A DNA stretch of 64,000 nt, taken from assembly GCA_036405135.1 (NCBI GenBank), contig DASWYF010000040.1, positions 124,001-188,000 of the forward strand, written 5' to 3'. A program made the translations under genes and the position numbers. Source of the DNA: Verrucomicrobiia bacterium (lineage in GTDB: Bacteria; Verrucomicrobiota; Verrucomicrobiia; Limisphaerales; JAEYXS01). Shown piece by piece: positions 54,783-62,688 of this stretch (positions are counted from its first letter, which is position 1; the number at the start of each line of letters is the position of its first letter). The notes beneath the pieces are model-generated. The model saw only the letters and a program-made list of their open reading frames with translations. It was not told where the DNA came from and ran no database searches.

Positions 54783-56045
54783 ATGCGCATCGCTCACGTC
54801 TTGCGTAAATACAATCCGGCGGAATGGGGCGGCACAGAAACCGCCCTTCAACGTCTCTTCAACTCACTGCGCCATCAGCACATCGACTCCGTAGTCTACT
54901 GTCCCAAGATCGAGACCGGCCAGCTTCCGGACCCTTTCAAGGAATGCGGCTGCGAAGTGAAGCGTTTCAATGCCTGCGTGCCTGTCTGGGGCATCTCACG
55001 TCAGCGCCGTTGCCAGCTCGTTTCCGTGGGCGGCAACCTCATGTCCTTCGATCTGCTTGGCTCATTGTGGCAAGATCGCGACCTCGCACTCGTGCATGCG
55101 CATACCATGGGCCGCATCGGGGCCATCGGCAACCTTGTTGCTAAACGCCGCAAGATCCCTTTCGTCATCACCGTGCACGGTGGTCTTTTGGATTTGCCTC
55201 CGCAATTGAAAGCCAGCTTCGAAAATCCTCAATCTGATGGTGTGGAATGGGGCAAAGCCTTCGGTTTCTTTCTGCGCACACGGCATCTCGTGGATGAAGC
55301 GGATGCCATTGTCACGTGCAATCCACGTGAAGCTGAGCTGCTCAAAGCCAAGCACCCCAAGCAACGCATCATCACCCAGCCGCACGGCGTGGTGGCAGAA
55401 GCCTATCGTGTGAATCATCGCGATGCCGCTCTCATGGCCTTCCCTCAGATCCATTGCAAAGAAATCCTGCTTTGTGTCGGCCGGGTCGATCCGGTGAAGA
55501 ACCAAGGCTGGCTCACCCAGCAAGCCCCGGAGTTTCTTAAACGTCATCCTGGCGCCGTTCTCGTATTCCTTGGCTCTTGCACGGATGCCGCTTATGGCGA
55601 ACAGATTGATCGCGATATCAAGCAACTTGGCCTGCAAGACCGAGTGTTCATGTTCGGTGGGTTTCAACCGCAAGACCCGCGCTTGATCGGCCTTCTCCAA
55701 CTCGCCCAGGTCGTCTTGGTTCCTTCCGTTTCCGAAACCTTCGGCATCGTTATTTTGGAAGCATGGGCCGCAGGTGCCCCCGTGATTGCCAGTCGCACCT
55801 CCGGTGCTCTATCCCTGATGAAAGATCATGAAAACGGCTGGTTGTTCGACCTGCAAAAACCGGAGGAATTCCATGCCGCCTTGGACGAAGCCATGCTGAA
55901 GCCCGACCTCGCTGCGGAATACGCCGCCAAAGGTGGGCAGCTCGTGGATGAGAAATATGATGCCGGCGTCCTCGCTTTGGGCATGAAACGTTTTTACGAA
56001 ACCCTGATCGAAGAAAAACATGCACTACGTGATTCTTCGCGATGA
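54783..56045 (+). CDS. Glycosyltransferase family 4 (GT-B)
   Basis: A 420-residue GT-B enzyme. It begins MRIAHVLRKYNPAEWGGTET with the glycine-containing acceptor loop; ALVHAHTMGRIGAIGNLVAK lies at about 100-119. The donor part has CVGRVDPVKNQGWL (about 231-244) and PSVSETFGIVILEAWAAGAPVIAS (about 312-335), the E-x7-E nucleotide-sugar motif. AAGGGA precedes the ATG. The next gene overlaps its end by 26 bp, showing tight coupling. It builds the repeating unit of the polysaccharide; the specific linkage is not known. Confidence 0.9.
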   Translation: MRIAHVLRKYNPAEWGGTETALQRLFNSLRHQHIDSVVYCPKIETGQLPDPFKECGCEVKRFNACVPVWGISRQRRCQLVSVGGNLMSFDLLGSLWQDRDLALVHAHTMGRIGAIGNLVAKRRKIPFVITVHGGLLDLPPQLKASFENPQSDGVEWGKAFGFFLRTRHLVDEADAIVTCNPREAELLKAKHPKQRIITQPHGVVAEAYRVNHRDAALMAFPQIHCKEILLCVGRVDPVKNQGWLTQQAPEFLKRHPGAVLVFLGSCTDAAYGEQIDRDIKQLGLQDRVFMFGGFQPQDPRLIGLLQLAQVVLVPSVSETFGIVILEAWAAGAPVIASRTSGALSLMKDHENGWLFDLQKPEEFHAALDEAMLKPDLAAEYAAKGGQLVDEKYDAGVLALGMKRFYETLIEEKHALRDSSR

Positions 56046-56835
56046 CGATACAAACGCGTTTACTCCGGTCGAGTATCTGGAAAGGCTCTATCGCCCTTTC
56101 CTAAATCGCGGCCTGCCAGTGAACTTGGCCACTATTCCGTCCGTTCGCAGTGATGTCACTTTGCCCGATGGTTCTCCGGAAGGTTATCTGCTGGCAAAAG
56201 GCCAGAACTCTCCCCCCTTCGCACCGCTGACGGATAATCCTAAGCTCGTTGACTACCTGCACAAGAACGACGGTTACCAAGTCTTGCAGCACGGCTGTCA
56301 TCACGACACTTGGGAGTTCGATCTCAAGAACCGCAGTGAAATCATCTCACGTCTGCAACATGGAGCCAAATGCCTCGCGGATGCGGGCTTCTCCCAACCA
56401 AGCACATTCGTCGCTCCACACGATAAACTCTCCAAAGAATCTTACGAAGAACTGGTGAAACGCTTCTCCGTCGTTTCCACCGGTTGGTTCGAGCTGCGCC
56501 GACTGCCCACCGTTTGGTGGCCGCAATTTCTTTGGAAGAAAGTGAATCGCCATCCCCATTGGCAGGTGGATCAAACCCTCCTTCTCTCCCATCCCGGCTG
56601 CCTGCTTTCCTGCTACCGTTCTTACGATACCATGCTGGATCGCATTGGTGAAGCTATCGATCGCCAACCCGTTACTGTCCTAGTGACTCACTGGTGGGAA
56701 TACTTTCGCAATAATACCCCAGACGATCGTTTTATCGAAGTCCTCCATCGTACGGCAGATTACCTCGCCAGCCGGTCCGATGTCCGCGTGATCTCCTTCA
56801 GCGAACTGGCCAAGAACCGCCCAGTGTTAAACTGA
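56020..56835 (+). CDS. Polysaccharide-deacetylase-like (NodB/DUF2334-type) protein
   Basis: A 271-residue protein overlapping the GT4 gene by 26 bp. The N-terminus MHYVILRDDDTNAFTP has the metal-binding acidic cluster (D8-D10), and HGCHHDTWEF at about 91-100 supplies the histidine pair. Further down STFVAPHDKLSKESYEELVK corresponds to the R-x-P-x-G region of NodB enzymes (here A-P-H). There is no signal peptide, so it may be cytoplasmic or act on a lipid-linked intermediate. It may deacetylate the polymer; family assignment is moderate because no full catalytic set was checked. Confidence 0.7.
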   Translation: MHYVILRDDDTNAFTPVEYLERLYRPFLNRGLPVNLATIPSVRSDVTLPDGSPEGYLLAKGQNSPPFAPLTDNPKLVDYLHKNDGYQVLQHGCHHDTWEFDLKNRSEIISRLQHGAKCLADAGFSQPSTFVAPHDKLSKESYEELVKRFSVVSTGWFELRRLPTVWWPQFLWKKVNRHPHWQVDQTLLLSHPGCLLSCYRSYDTMLDRIGEAIDRQPVTVLVTHWWEYFRNNTPDDRFIEVLHRTADYLASRSDVRVISFSELAKNRPVLN

Positions 56836-56932
56836 AGCGCTCCCCTTCAAGGCGGACAGATCTTCATTTGTCATTCGACATTACTCATTCCTTGGTCATT
56901 CGACCTTCGTCATCGGTCATTCCAAAATACAC

Positions 56933-56962
56933 CGGCCCGGCAGACCTCATTGTCTGCCGGGC
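56933..56962 (-). terminator. Hairpin between convergent genes
   Basis: GGCCCGGCAGA (56933-56943) and TCTGCCGGGCC (56952-56962) make a perfect 11-bp stem with an 8-nt loop. On the minus strand it is followed by a short T-rich stretch (GTATTTT). It most likely ends the minus-strand unit that reads towards it. Confidence 0.7.
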
Positions 56963-56982
56963 CCGACTTCCGCAAAGACATT

Positions 56983-58185
56983 TTAAGCCGCGACCGGCAC
57001 ACGCACCGGCTCCGCTGCACGTCCGCTATTCGCCGCGTGTGCTTCCAAGGCGTCTCGCTCCATCAAGTTATACATATGCGGAATGGCATTGATACGATCC
57101 GGCACTTCATCCTGATTCGTGAACATGGCCGCATAACTGTGCTTGTCATCCGGATGATATCCATGCATCGCGCGGATCGGCCTCTCGCCCATATGGCTCG
57201 GCACGATCAAGACACCTTCCTGCACGAGGAAGATCATCTCACCGAATTGATGATCCGGGAAGTACGTCCCCAAAGTCTGCAGCTCGACGTTCGTAAGAAT
57301 GCGCCCTTCCTGCACTTCATTCAGCGCATTGGTGACAAAGCGTTTCGCCTGGTCGTTGAAGAACCAGAAACGCGCCATCGTGGAGTCATACACCACCGCA
57401 TAGTCCTTCTCCATCTTGATGGGCAGCTTGTTGATCACTGCTTGCAGGTCGAGGTGTTTGTCGCAATTCGCCATGCCATGATCGCTGAAAACGTAGAGAC
57501 GCACTTCGTCGTAATTCGCCTCCGCTTCCTTCATCAAGCGGTCCATCCACAATTCATAGGCGCGCAGCTTCTCGGGGACTTTGGGCGAATTATTTCCCAC
57601 CATGTGCATCAAACCATCCAGCGCCGGCCAATAAAGGAATGCGAAATCAATGCTCTGCTTGCGGATATCCACCAGCAGGTCCTCAAGATTCTGTTCCTCG
57701 GTCTGCTCCGGCTTGCTCACATGATACGGGATGCCCTGCCCGCTCAGGAAATCGAAGATGTTGCTTCCCTGGTTCATCCCCTTCGGCTGCAGCGGACTCT
57801 TCTTCTCCGTGAAATCAAAGAGCGAGATGTATTTGAACGGGATGTTGTAGAGATCAAAGTAGCCTTTGAAATCCAGCTTCCACTTCACCAGCTTGCTCAG
57901 CCAGCGGCGGAAGATGCGGCGGCTGGTGACCGCTTTCGGCAGCCAGCTCAAAGGTTTCAAGAACTTGAACGGCGAATTCACCGGATCATGGACGAAGTAG
58001 CACCAGTTACGATGTGCTGAAGGCCATGCGCCGGAAAGGATCGAAGGGATGCACGCCGAGCTGTATCCGAATACAGAAGTCAGCGGACGCCGGTACGGCG
58101 CGTGCAATCGCAGGAACGGATCCTTCTTCACGATCTCCCACCCGCATGCGTCGATGAATACAAACAGGGGCAGTATCTTTTTCAT
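56983..58185 (-). CDS. Alkaline-phosphatase-superfamily protein (type I phosphodiesterase/nucleotide pyrophosphatase-like)
   Basis: A 400-residue protein of the phosphodiesterase/sulfatase superfamily. The first metal-binding aspartate is in LPLFVFIDACGWEI (D12), the nucleophile region is FGYSSACIPSILSGAWPS (about 39-56), and later parts are IDFAFLYWPALDGLMHMVGN (about 174-193) and LYVFSDHGMANCD (about 231-243) with D/H ligands. There is no clear signal peptide, so it may act inside the cell, for example cleaving a lipid or nucleotide phosphate linked to glycan synthesis. It is the last gene of the STAS-type block, starting 20 bp after the stop of the STAS gene. Confidence 0.75.
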   Translation of the reverse strand: MKKILPLFVFIDACGWEIVKKDPFLRLHAPYRRPLTSVFGYSSACIPSILSGAWPSAHRNWCYFVHDPVNSPFKFLKPLSWLPKAVTSRRIFRRWLSKLVKWKLDFKGYFDLYNIPFKYISLFDFTEKKSPLQPKGMNQGSNIFDFLSGQGIPYHVSKPEQTEEQNLEDLLVDIRKQSIDFAFLYWPALDGLMHMVGNNSPKVPEKLRAYELWMDRLMKEAEANYDEVRLYVFSDHGMANCDKHLDLQAVINKLPIKMEKDYAVVYDSTMARFWFFNDQAKRFVTNALNEVQEGRILTNVELQTLGTYFPDHQFGEMIFLVQEGVLIVPSHMGERPIRAMHGYHPDDKHSYAAMFTNQDEVPDRINAIPHMYNLMERDALEAHAANSGRAAEPVRVPVAA

Positions 58186-58205
58186 GTGTGTTTTGATGTA
58201 TGGGA

Positions 58206-58553
58206 TTAACGGCTGTGAGCTTCCGCCATTTCGACGGTCAATACCGGACGCTTCACAATCTCGAAGATGCGATGCATCCTAGTAAGTTCGAGGATTTGTT
58301 GCACGGACGGCTGTGGATTCACCACGCGCAACGGTACATCGCCATGACGGTTGCAAGCGGTCTTGTGGATCATGAGCAAGGCACCCAGGCCGTGACTGTC
58401 CACGAAGCTGGTTTCGGAGAAATCCACTTCGATCGCTTTCAAGTCAGCCGCCATGGCTGATTGCATTTCCTCTTGGAAGAGATCGGCGTTGGTGGCGCCC
58501 AATTGTTGCAACTTAGTGGCATTCAGTGTGCCGTCTTGTTGTGATATTTTCAT
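58206..58553 (-). CDS. STAS-domain protein (anti-sigma-factor-antagonist-like)
   Basis: A 115-residue protein consisting of one STAS domain. The phosphorylation-site loop is intact: FSETSFVDSHGLGALL (about 45-60), with the serine at 53. In SpoIIAA/RsbV-type proteins this serine is phosphorylated by an anti-sigma kinase. No kinase or sigma gene lies next to it; instead it sits between a phosphodiesterase-like gene and the sugar-transferase genes, so it may regulate polysaccharide synthesis by protein interaction. Similar STAS genes occur inside exopolysaccharide clusters of other bacteria. Confidence 0.88.
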   Translation of the reverse strand: MKISQQDGTLNATKLQQLGATNADLFQEEMQSAMAADLKAIEVDFSETSFVDSHGLGALLMIHKTACNRHGDVPLRVVNPQPSVQQILELTRMHRIFEIVKRPVLTVEMAEAHSR

Positions 58554-58571
58554 ACGACTTAAAGTTCAGGT

Positions 58572-59879
58572 TCAGCTTTGGCTAGGTTCCGCATAACGCA
58601 CGGGAAACGGTATGATTTCCCGGAACGTTGAACGGATCGCATTGAGCGGCCGGCCAAATACGACCGCATAAAAGATTGAAACATCCATCTGGCGCGTGCT
58701 GCGCACAGCGTAGTAGCAAGAATGTGCCCGGGCCTTTTCACCGAAGCGCTCGGTGTTGGGCGCTGCATCAGCGAGGGAGATGACGCCTGTAGGAACAGTC
58801 AGCCACAGTTTCTCAAAATCACGATTCAACTCATTCGCGTCATCTGGACTGAGGGGCCGATTGCCGATGAGCGCGAAGCGCCCGCATACAGCATCCCAAA
58901 GCTGCGGCCAACGGCGAATCCATCCGAAACGGCTTGGCACTTCAAAGTAGCTCATTGTCTCGCCCGGCCGGTCAGCCGGTGTCAGACAAGGTTTCACTGC
59001 AATTTTCATGCGCAGATACGCACGCCCATTTACAATCGACCGCGCCATCGCCAGAAAGGCACACGGAGCGATGGCTGCGAGCAATCCCGCCGCAGCTGCC
59101 CTGCCCCACAAAGATGGCTCCACAGGCTGGATTTCCTCTTCATCTAAAGAACTCAAAAGAAACTCATCAGGCACCTTTGCTACCGTGCCATCAGGCATGT
59201 GTATCAAGGTGTTGCCATGCGCGATGGATTTCTTGATCTCGGTGAATTCACCCACGAGCGTTTCATTCATTACCACGCTATGCGCCACCTCCGCCCCCTT
59301 CTCCACGCACACCCCATCTTCGATGATTGCATACGGCCCTACCACGGCATCTTCCTCGATCACCACATTCGCACCGATCCAGCAAGGGGCGACGATCTGA
59401 GCCTTCGGCGATATCGCATCATGCAATCCTGTCCACACACCAGGTTGCGTTTCGCGCACGCCGATACGCGGTTCAGTGGCCGTCTTCGGCATCAGTTTCA
59501 AAATTGCCGCGAACCAAGTCTCATAATCCATGAAGAGCTTTTCAGCAGTGGCTGATGGCATTGCATCCATCACTTCCACGAGTGTGGCCTCATTGCTTTG
59601 AGCAATGAATTGTTTGGCCTCCTCCCCTGTCAGCTCATGCGTCACCGGGCAAACCTCAGTCTTCACCCCCCAACGTTCCCCTTCACCCACATATTCCCGC
59701 ACTGCGCTCGGACGATCCGCCACCAGCAATATGGCCTCGGTGATGTTGCTGGAGGACAGATGCTCCATCCAGTAATCCAGCAGGCTCTTTCCCAGCATCG
59801 GAACCAGCACGAGCGGCTTGGTTTCGTGAAGGGCCGCGACTGCGGCGCGTTCAGCAGGGCATATGAGGATGGCTTTCAT
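58572..59879 (-). CDS. Fusion of degenerate NTP-transferase, left-handed beta-helix and degenerate sugar-transferase domains
   Basis: A 435-residue protein. Residues about 1-75 look like a nucleotidyltransferase start (AILICPAERAAV, then TKPLVLVPMLGKSLLDYWME), but the G-x-G-T-R-L loop is lost. Residues about 130-245 are hexapeptide repeats (AQIVAPCWIGANVVIEEDAV, CVEKGAEVAHSVV, GEFTEIKKSIAHGNTLI). A hydrophobic helix lies at about 268-288. The end resembles the PF02397 sugar transferase (RRWPQLWDAVCGRFALIGNR, SLADAAPNTERFGEK), but the D-E of the active site is replaced (WIRRWPQL) and its membrane part is missing. A non-catalytic partner of the intact sugar transferase, whose stop is 1 bp upstream, is likely. 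Confidence 0.7.
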   Translation of the reverse strand: MKAILICPAERAAVAALHETKPLVLVPMLGKSLLDYWMEHLSSSNITEAILLVADRPSAVREYVGEGERWGVKTEVCPVTHELTGEEAKQFIAQSNEATLVEVMDAMPSATAEKLFMDYETWFAAILKLMPKTATEPRIGVRETQPGVWTGLHDAISPKAQIVAPCWIGANVVIEEDAVVGPYAIIEDGVCVEKGAEVAHSVVMNETLVGEFTEIKKSIAHGNTLIHMPDGTVAKVPDEFLLSSLDEEEIQPVEPSLWGRAAAAGLLAAIAPCAFLAMARSIVNGRAYLRMKIAVKPCLTPADRPGETMSYFEVPSRFGWIRRWPQLWDAVCGRFALIGNRPLSPDDANELNRDFEKLWLTVPTGVISLADAAPNTERFGEKARAHSCYYAVRSTRQMDVSIFYAVVFGRPLNAIRSTFREIIPFPVRYAEPSQS

Positions 59880-59880
59880 C

Positions 59881-60594
59881 TTAGCACGCTCCCTTTCCAG
59901 TCAGCACGGCCGGAACGGTTTTGGCGATGATCTTGATATCCACCCAGAAGCTTTGGCTCTCGATGTATTCCACGTCCAGCTTCACCTGGCCTGAGAAGTC
60001 GATCTCACTGCGGCCACCGATCTGCCAGAAGCAGGTCAATCCGGGCTTCACCACGAGGCGGCGGCGATCTGCCAGCGAGTAGAGCTTCACTTCACGCGGC
60101 ACGGGAGGACGCGGACCCACCATCGACATATCACCGATGAACACGTTGTAGAACTGCGGAAACTCATCGAGCGAGAACTTGCGGAGCCATTTGCCAATGC
60201 GCGTCAGGCGCGGATCATTCTTCATCTTGAAGGTGACGCCCTGCTGATGCTGGTTCTGCTTCAGGATCGCGGCGAGCTTCGCTTCCGCATCCATGCACAT
60301 GGAGCGAAACTTGTACATCTTGAACTCGCGACCGTCTTTGCCCACGCGCTTCTGGCAGAAGAACACCGGACCGCGATCTTCGAGTTTGATGAGAATGGCG
60401 ATCAGCGCGAAGACAGGCGCGAGCACGATCAGCGCGATGAAACTCAGCACAATGTCGAGCAGGCGTTTGGCGATCTGCGCGTTCTTCAAGAAGAAGCGCC
60501 ACATGATGCGGCGCCAAGCGACGTGGAGGTTGGCGCGCCACCGTCCCCAAGGATTCTGAATGGCAGTGTAGTGTTCAATCAGCAAGGCATTCAT
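59881..60594 (-). CDS. Undecaprenyl-phosphate sugar phosphotransferase (PF02397, WbaP/WcaJ-type catalytic core)
   Basis: A 237-residue initiating sugar transferase: it moves a sugar-1-phosphate from UDP-sugar onto undecaprenyl phosphate at the inner membrane. It has one membrane segment (LDIVLSFIALIVLAPVFALI, about 46-65), VFFCQKRVGKDGREFKMYKF (about 77-96), the catalytic FSLDEFPQFYNVFIGDMSMV (about 157-176) with the D-E pair, and the GPRPPVPREV end. The N-terminal four-helix part of long WbaP is absent, as in PglC-like short forms, although about 40 soluble residues precede the helix. It overlaps the uridine-kinase-like gene by 20 bp and precedes the degenerate fusion gene by 1 bp. Confidence 0.92.
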   Translation of the reverse strand: MNALLIEHYTAIQNPWGRWRANLHVAWRRIMWRFFLKNAQIAKRLLDIVLSFIALIVLAPVFALIAILIKLEDRGPVFFCQKRVGKDGREFKMYKFRSMCMDAEAKLAAILKQNQHQQGVTFKMKNDPRLTRIGKWLRKFSLDEFPQFYNVFIGDMSMVGPRPPVPREVKLYSLADRRRLVVKPGLTCFWQIGGRSEIDFSGQVKLDVEYIESQSFWVDIKIIAKTVPAVLTGKGAC

Positions 60595-61285
60595 AGCATT
60601 TCAAGTTAAGAGGTTCACTGGACCACATGGAAAATTTCTTGGCGGAGGCTTTCACTGAACCGGCCTTCACTTTCTCCGCCAGGTGAAGGACATCTGTTTC
60701 TGCCGGTGGCGAGCAGATCACCGTATCCGCCCATTTCGCCTGTGGCTGCACGTGCTTTTCATGCATCGGAAGCACCGTCGCCTTGAACTGCTCCGTCACC
60801 GAATCAGCAGTCCTGCCTCGTTCTAGCACGTCCCGTTCCATCCTGCGGCAGAAGCGCAAATCATTCGGGCATTCGACAAAAATCTTCAGATCGAACATCG
60901 CCCGCAGAGCCATGCGATGGAAAAGCCACAGTCCATCCACGATCACCACCGGCTTCACGGGCAGCACGCTCACCTCGTCCATGCGTGTATGCGTTGCAAA
61001 ATCGTAACGGGGAACGTGCAAAAGACTTTCCCCACGCTTGCATTGCGCGAGGGCATTCTTCAAAGCACGCCAATCAATGGCACTGGGAGTGTCGAAATTG
61101 ATGATTCCCCGTTCATTTTCAGGCAAATCCGAGCGATCCAGGTAAAAATCATCGAGCGCAAGGTGCGTCGCCTCACCTCCCAGCGATTGACGCAAGGAAT
61201 TGGCCAGCCAGGTCTTGCCCGATCCGCTACCGCCTGCGATGGCGATGATAAAGACCCCGTTATGAGTTGTGCCGTTGGTGTTCAC
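60575..61285 (-). CDS. Uridine-kinase-like P-loop kinase
   Basis: A 236-residue P-loop kinase of the uridine kinase/phosphoribulokinase family. The Walker A motif is IAGGSGSGKTWLAN (about 16-29), the Walker B-like segment is VVIVDGLWLF, and DDFYLDRSDLPENE follows at about 41-54. The start is GTG at 61285, overlapping the upstream GT4 stop by 4 bp. It phosphorylates a nucleoside or other small alcohol. Sitting in a glycan cluster, it could supply UMP for nucleotide sugars or phosphorylate a sugar; the actual substrate is not known. Confidence 0.82.
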   Translation of the reverse strand: MNTNGTTHNGVFIIAIAGGSGSGKTWLANSLRQSLGGEATHLALDDFYLDRSDLPENERGIINFDTPSAIDWRALKNALAQCKRGESLLHVPRYDFATHTRMDEVSVLPVKPVVIVDGLWLFHRMALRAMFDLKIFVECPNDLRFCRRMERDVLERGRTADSVTEQFKATVLPMHEKHVQPQAKWADTVICSPPAETDVLHLAEKVKAGSVKASAKKFSMWSSEPLNLKCYECLAD

Positions 61286-62463
61286 GCTTTTTGATGTTTG
61301 ATGACCCGGTCGAACATGCTTTCAAGGCCATCGACATAGTTGGAAAAATTGAAAACTTCATTGGCGAGTTGCTTTCCGCAATGTCCCATCTTCTCCGCCA
61401 GCGGCTTGTTGATCAGCAATTCCTCCACCCGGGCCGCATATTCTTTCGTATCCATCCATGGAACGAGAAAGCCATTGTAACCATCGATCAACCATTCCTT
61501 GATGCCTCCTGCATCAAAAGCCACAACAGGTAGTGCATGATGCATTCCTTCCAAGCCAACTGCACCGAACGGTTCCGGCCAGACTGAGCTCACCACCATC
61601 ACGCTTGCCTGACCGTAATACTTTTGCAGTTCATCCTGGCTGACGTAGCCTTTGAATTGCACCCGATCATTGAGTCCAAGCTCGCGGCAAAGCGATTCGC
61701 AATAGGAACGATGACCGCCATCACCAAAGATCAGACACTGGAAATCACACTTCACTTGCTTCAACGCCTGCAGAAGCACATCCACGCCTTTACCGCGAAT
61801 GATCTGACCACTGAAGAGGATCAGGTTCGTTTGCTTTGTCTCCTTCCGCTCAACAGCCTCGGTGCGCGGAGGCGTAGGCGCATGAATCTCAATCTTGTTT
61901 TCATCGAATTCATTCAGGAGCAATTCCTCCTTCATGTAATTCGTGGCCACGATCAAGCGATCGAACTGACGATTGATCTCCATCTCCTTCTTGCGCTGAA
62001 AATAATTGATCAGGCGCACAGGAAGGCCGCCACCATTGCTCTTGGCGATGAATCCTCCGCACGGAAAAAGGCAATAGGCCGAGAGCGGACGAGTGCAGAT
62101 GTCGCGGCTCAGATGACCGTAGCGGCAGCCACGCAGGCAATACGTCTCGTGGTCATGAACCATCCGCACCACCGGCGTGCGAGAAGCCAGCATTTCTTCC
62201 AATGGTTGAATTTCCGCGAGCTTGTGGACGTAGATCGAATCCGGCTGAAAGCGGCGGACGGCTGAGGTCAACGTTTCCGATTCATTGAGAGGAAAGCGTT
62301 CATCGAAAAGCTGCTCCCACTTCTCCACTCCTTTACCGGTCGAAGGACCATGCACGATCGCAACAGAATGTCCGCGGCGCTTCAACTCAGTGGCCGTGTG
62401 GAACAAGTTTGATTCCGCACCGCCAAAGGCACCAAAACATTCGTGAGCAAATAACAGCTTCAT
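61282..62463 (-). CDS. Glycosyltransferase family 4 (GT-B)
   Basis: A 393-residue GT-B enzyme. It starts MKLLFAHECFGAFGGAESNL, with the acceptor glycine loop; residues about 93-140 include MVHDHETYCLRGCRYGHLSR and a cluster of cysteines (C109, C113, C122). The donor part has LFSGQIIRGKGVDVLLQAL (about 212-230) and PEPFGAVGLEGMHHALPVVAFD (about 299-320). It is the first gene of a minus-strand run reading through the uridine-kinase-like gene, the sugar transferase, the degenerate fusion, STAS and the phosphodiesterase-like gene. It adds a sugar to the growing repeating unit. Confidence 0.9.
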   Translation of the reverse strand: MKLLFAHECFGAFGGAESNLFHTATELKRRGHSVAIVHGPSTGKGVEKWEQLFDERFPLNESETLTSAVRRFQPDSIYVHKLAEIQPLEEMLASRTPVVRMVHDHETYCLRGCRYGHLSRDICTRPLSAYCLFPCGGFIAKSNGGGLPVRLINYFQRKKEMEINRQFDRLIVATNYMKEELLLNEFDENKIEIHAPTPPRTEAVERKETKQTNLILFSGQIIRGKGVDVLLQALKQVKCDFQCLIFGDGGHRSYCESLCRELGLNDRVQFKGYVSQDELQKYYGQASVMVVSSVWPEPFGAVGLEGMHHALPVVAFDAGGIKEWLIDGYNGFLVPWMDTKEYAARVEELLINKPLAEKMGHCGKQLANEVFNFSNYVDGLESMFDRVIKHQKA

Positions 62464-62688
62464 AGCCGGTGTGTTTTACCAAATTGTCACTTGCGATTGC
62501 CGCTTCACAGGTCACTGATAGAGAACGAAGCGTGCCTGACCTGAGTAGGTAAAAACCTCCAAGAAACGTGCGTTTAACCCGCGCTAGGGCAAACCCTCAA
62601 AGCGGTGGATAAAACGGAGAACCACAAGCGGCAAAAGGACTTATTGGAGCAGGTGAAAACCACGTTGAAGCGGTTTTCTGAGAGAAGC

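Noticed and set aside
56950-58020. 356-codon plus-strand frame opposite the phosphodiesterase-like gene
   Set aside because: Histidine- and arginine-rich shadow of a real gene with metal-binding motifs on the other strand.
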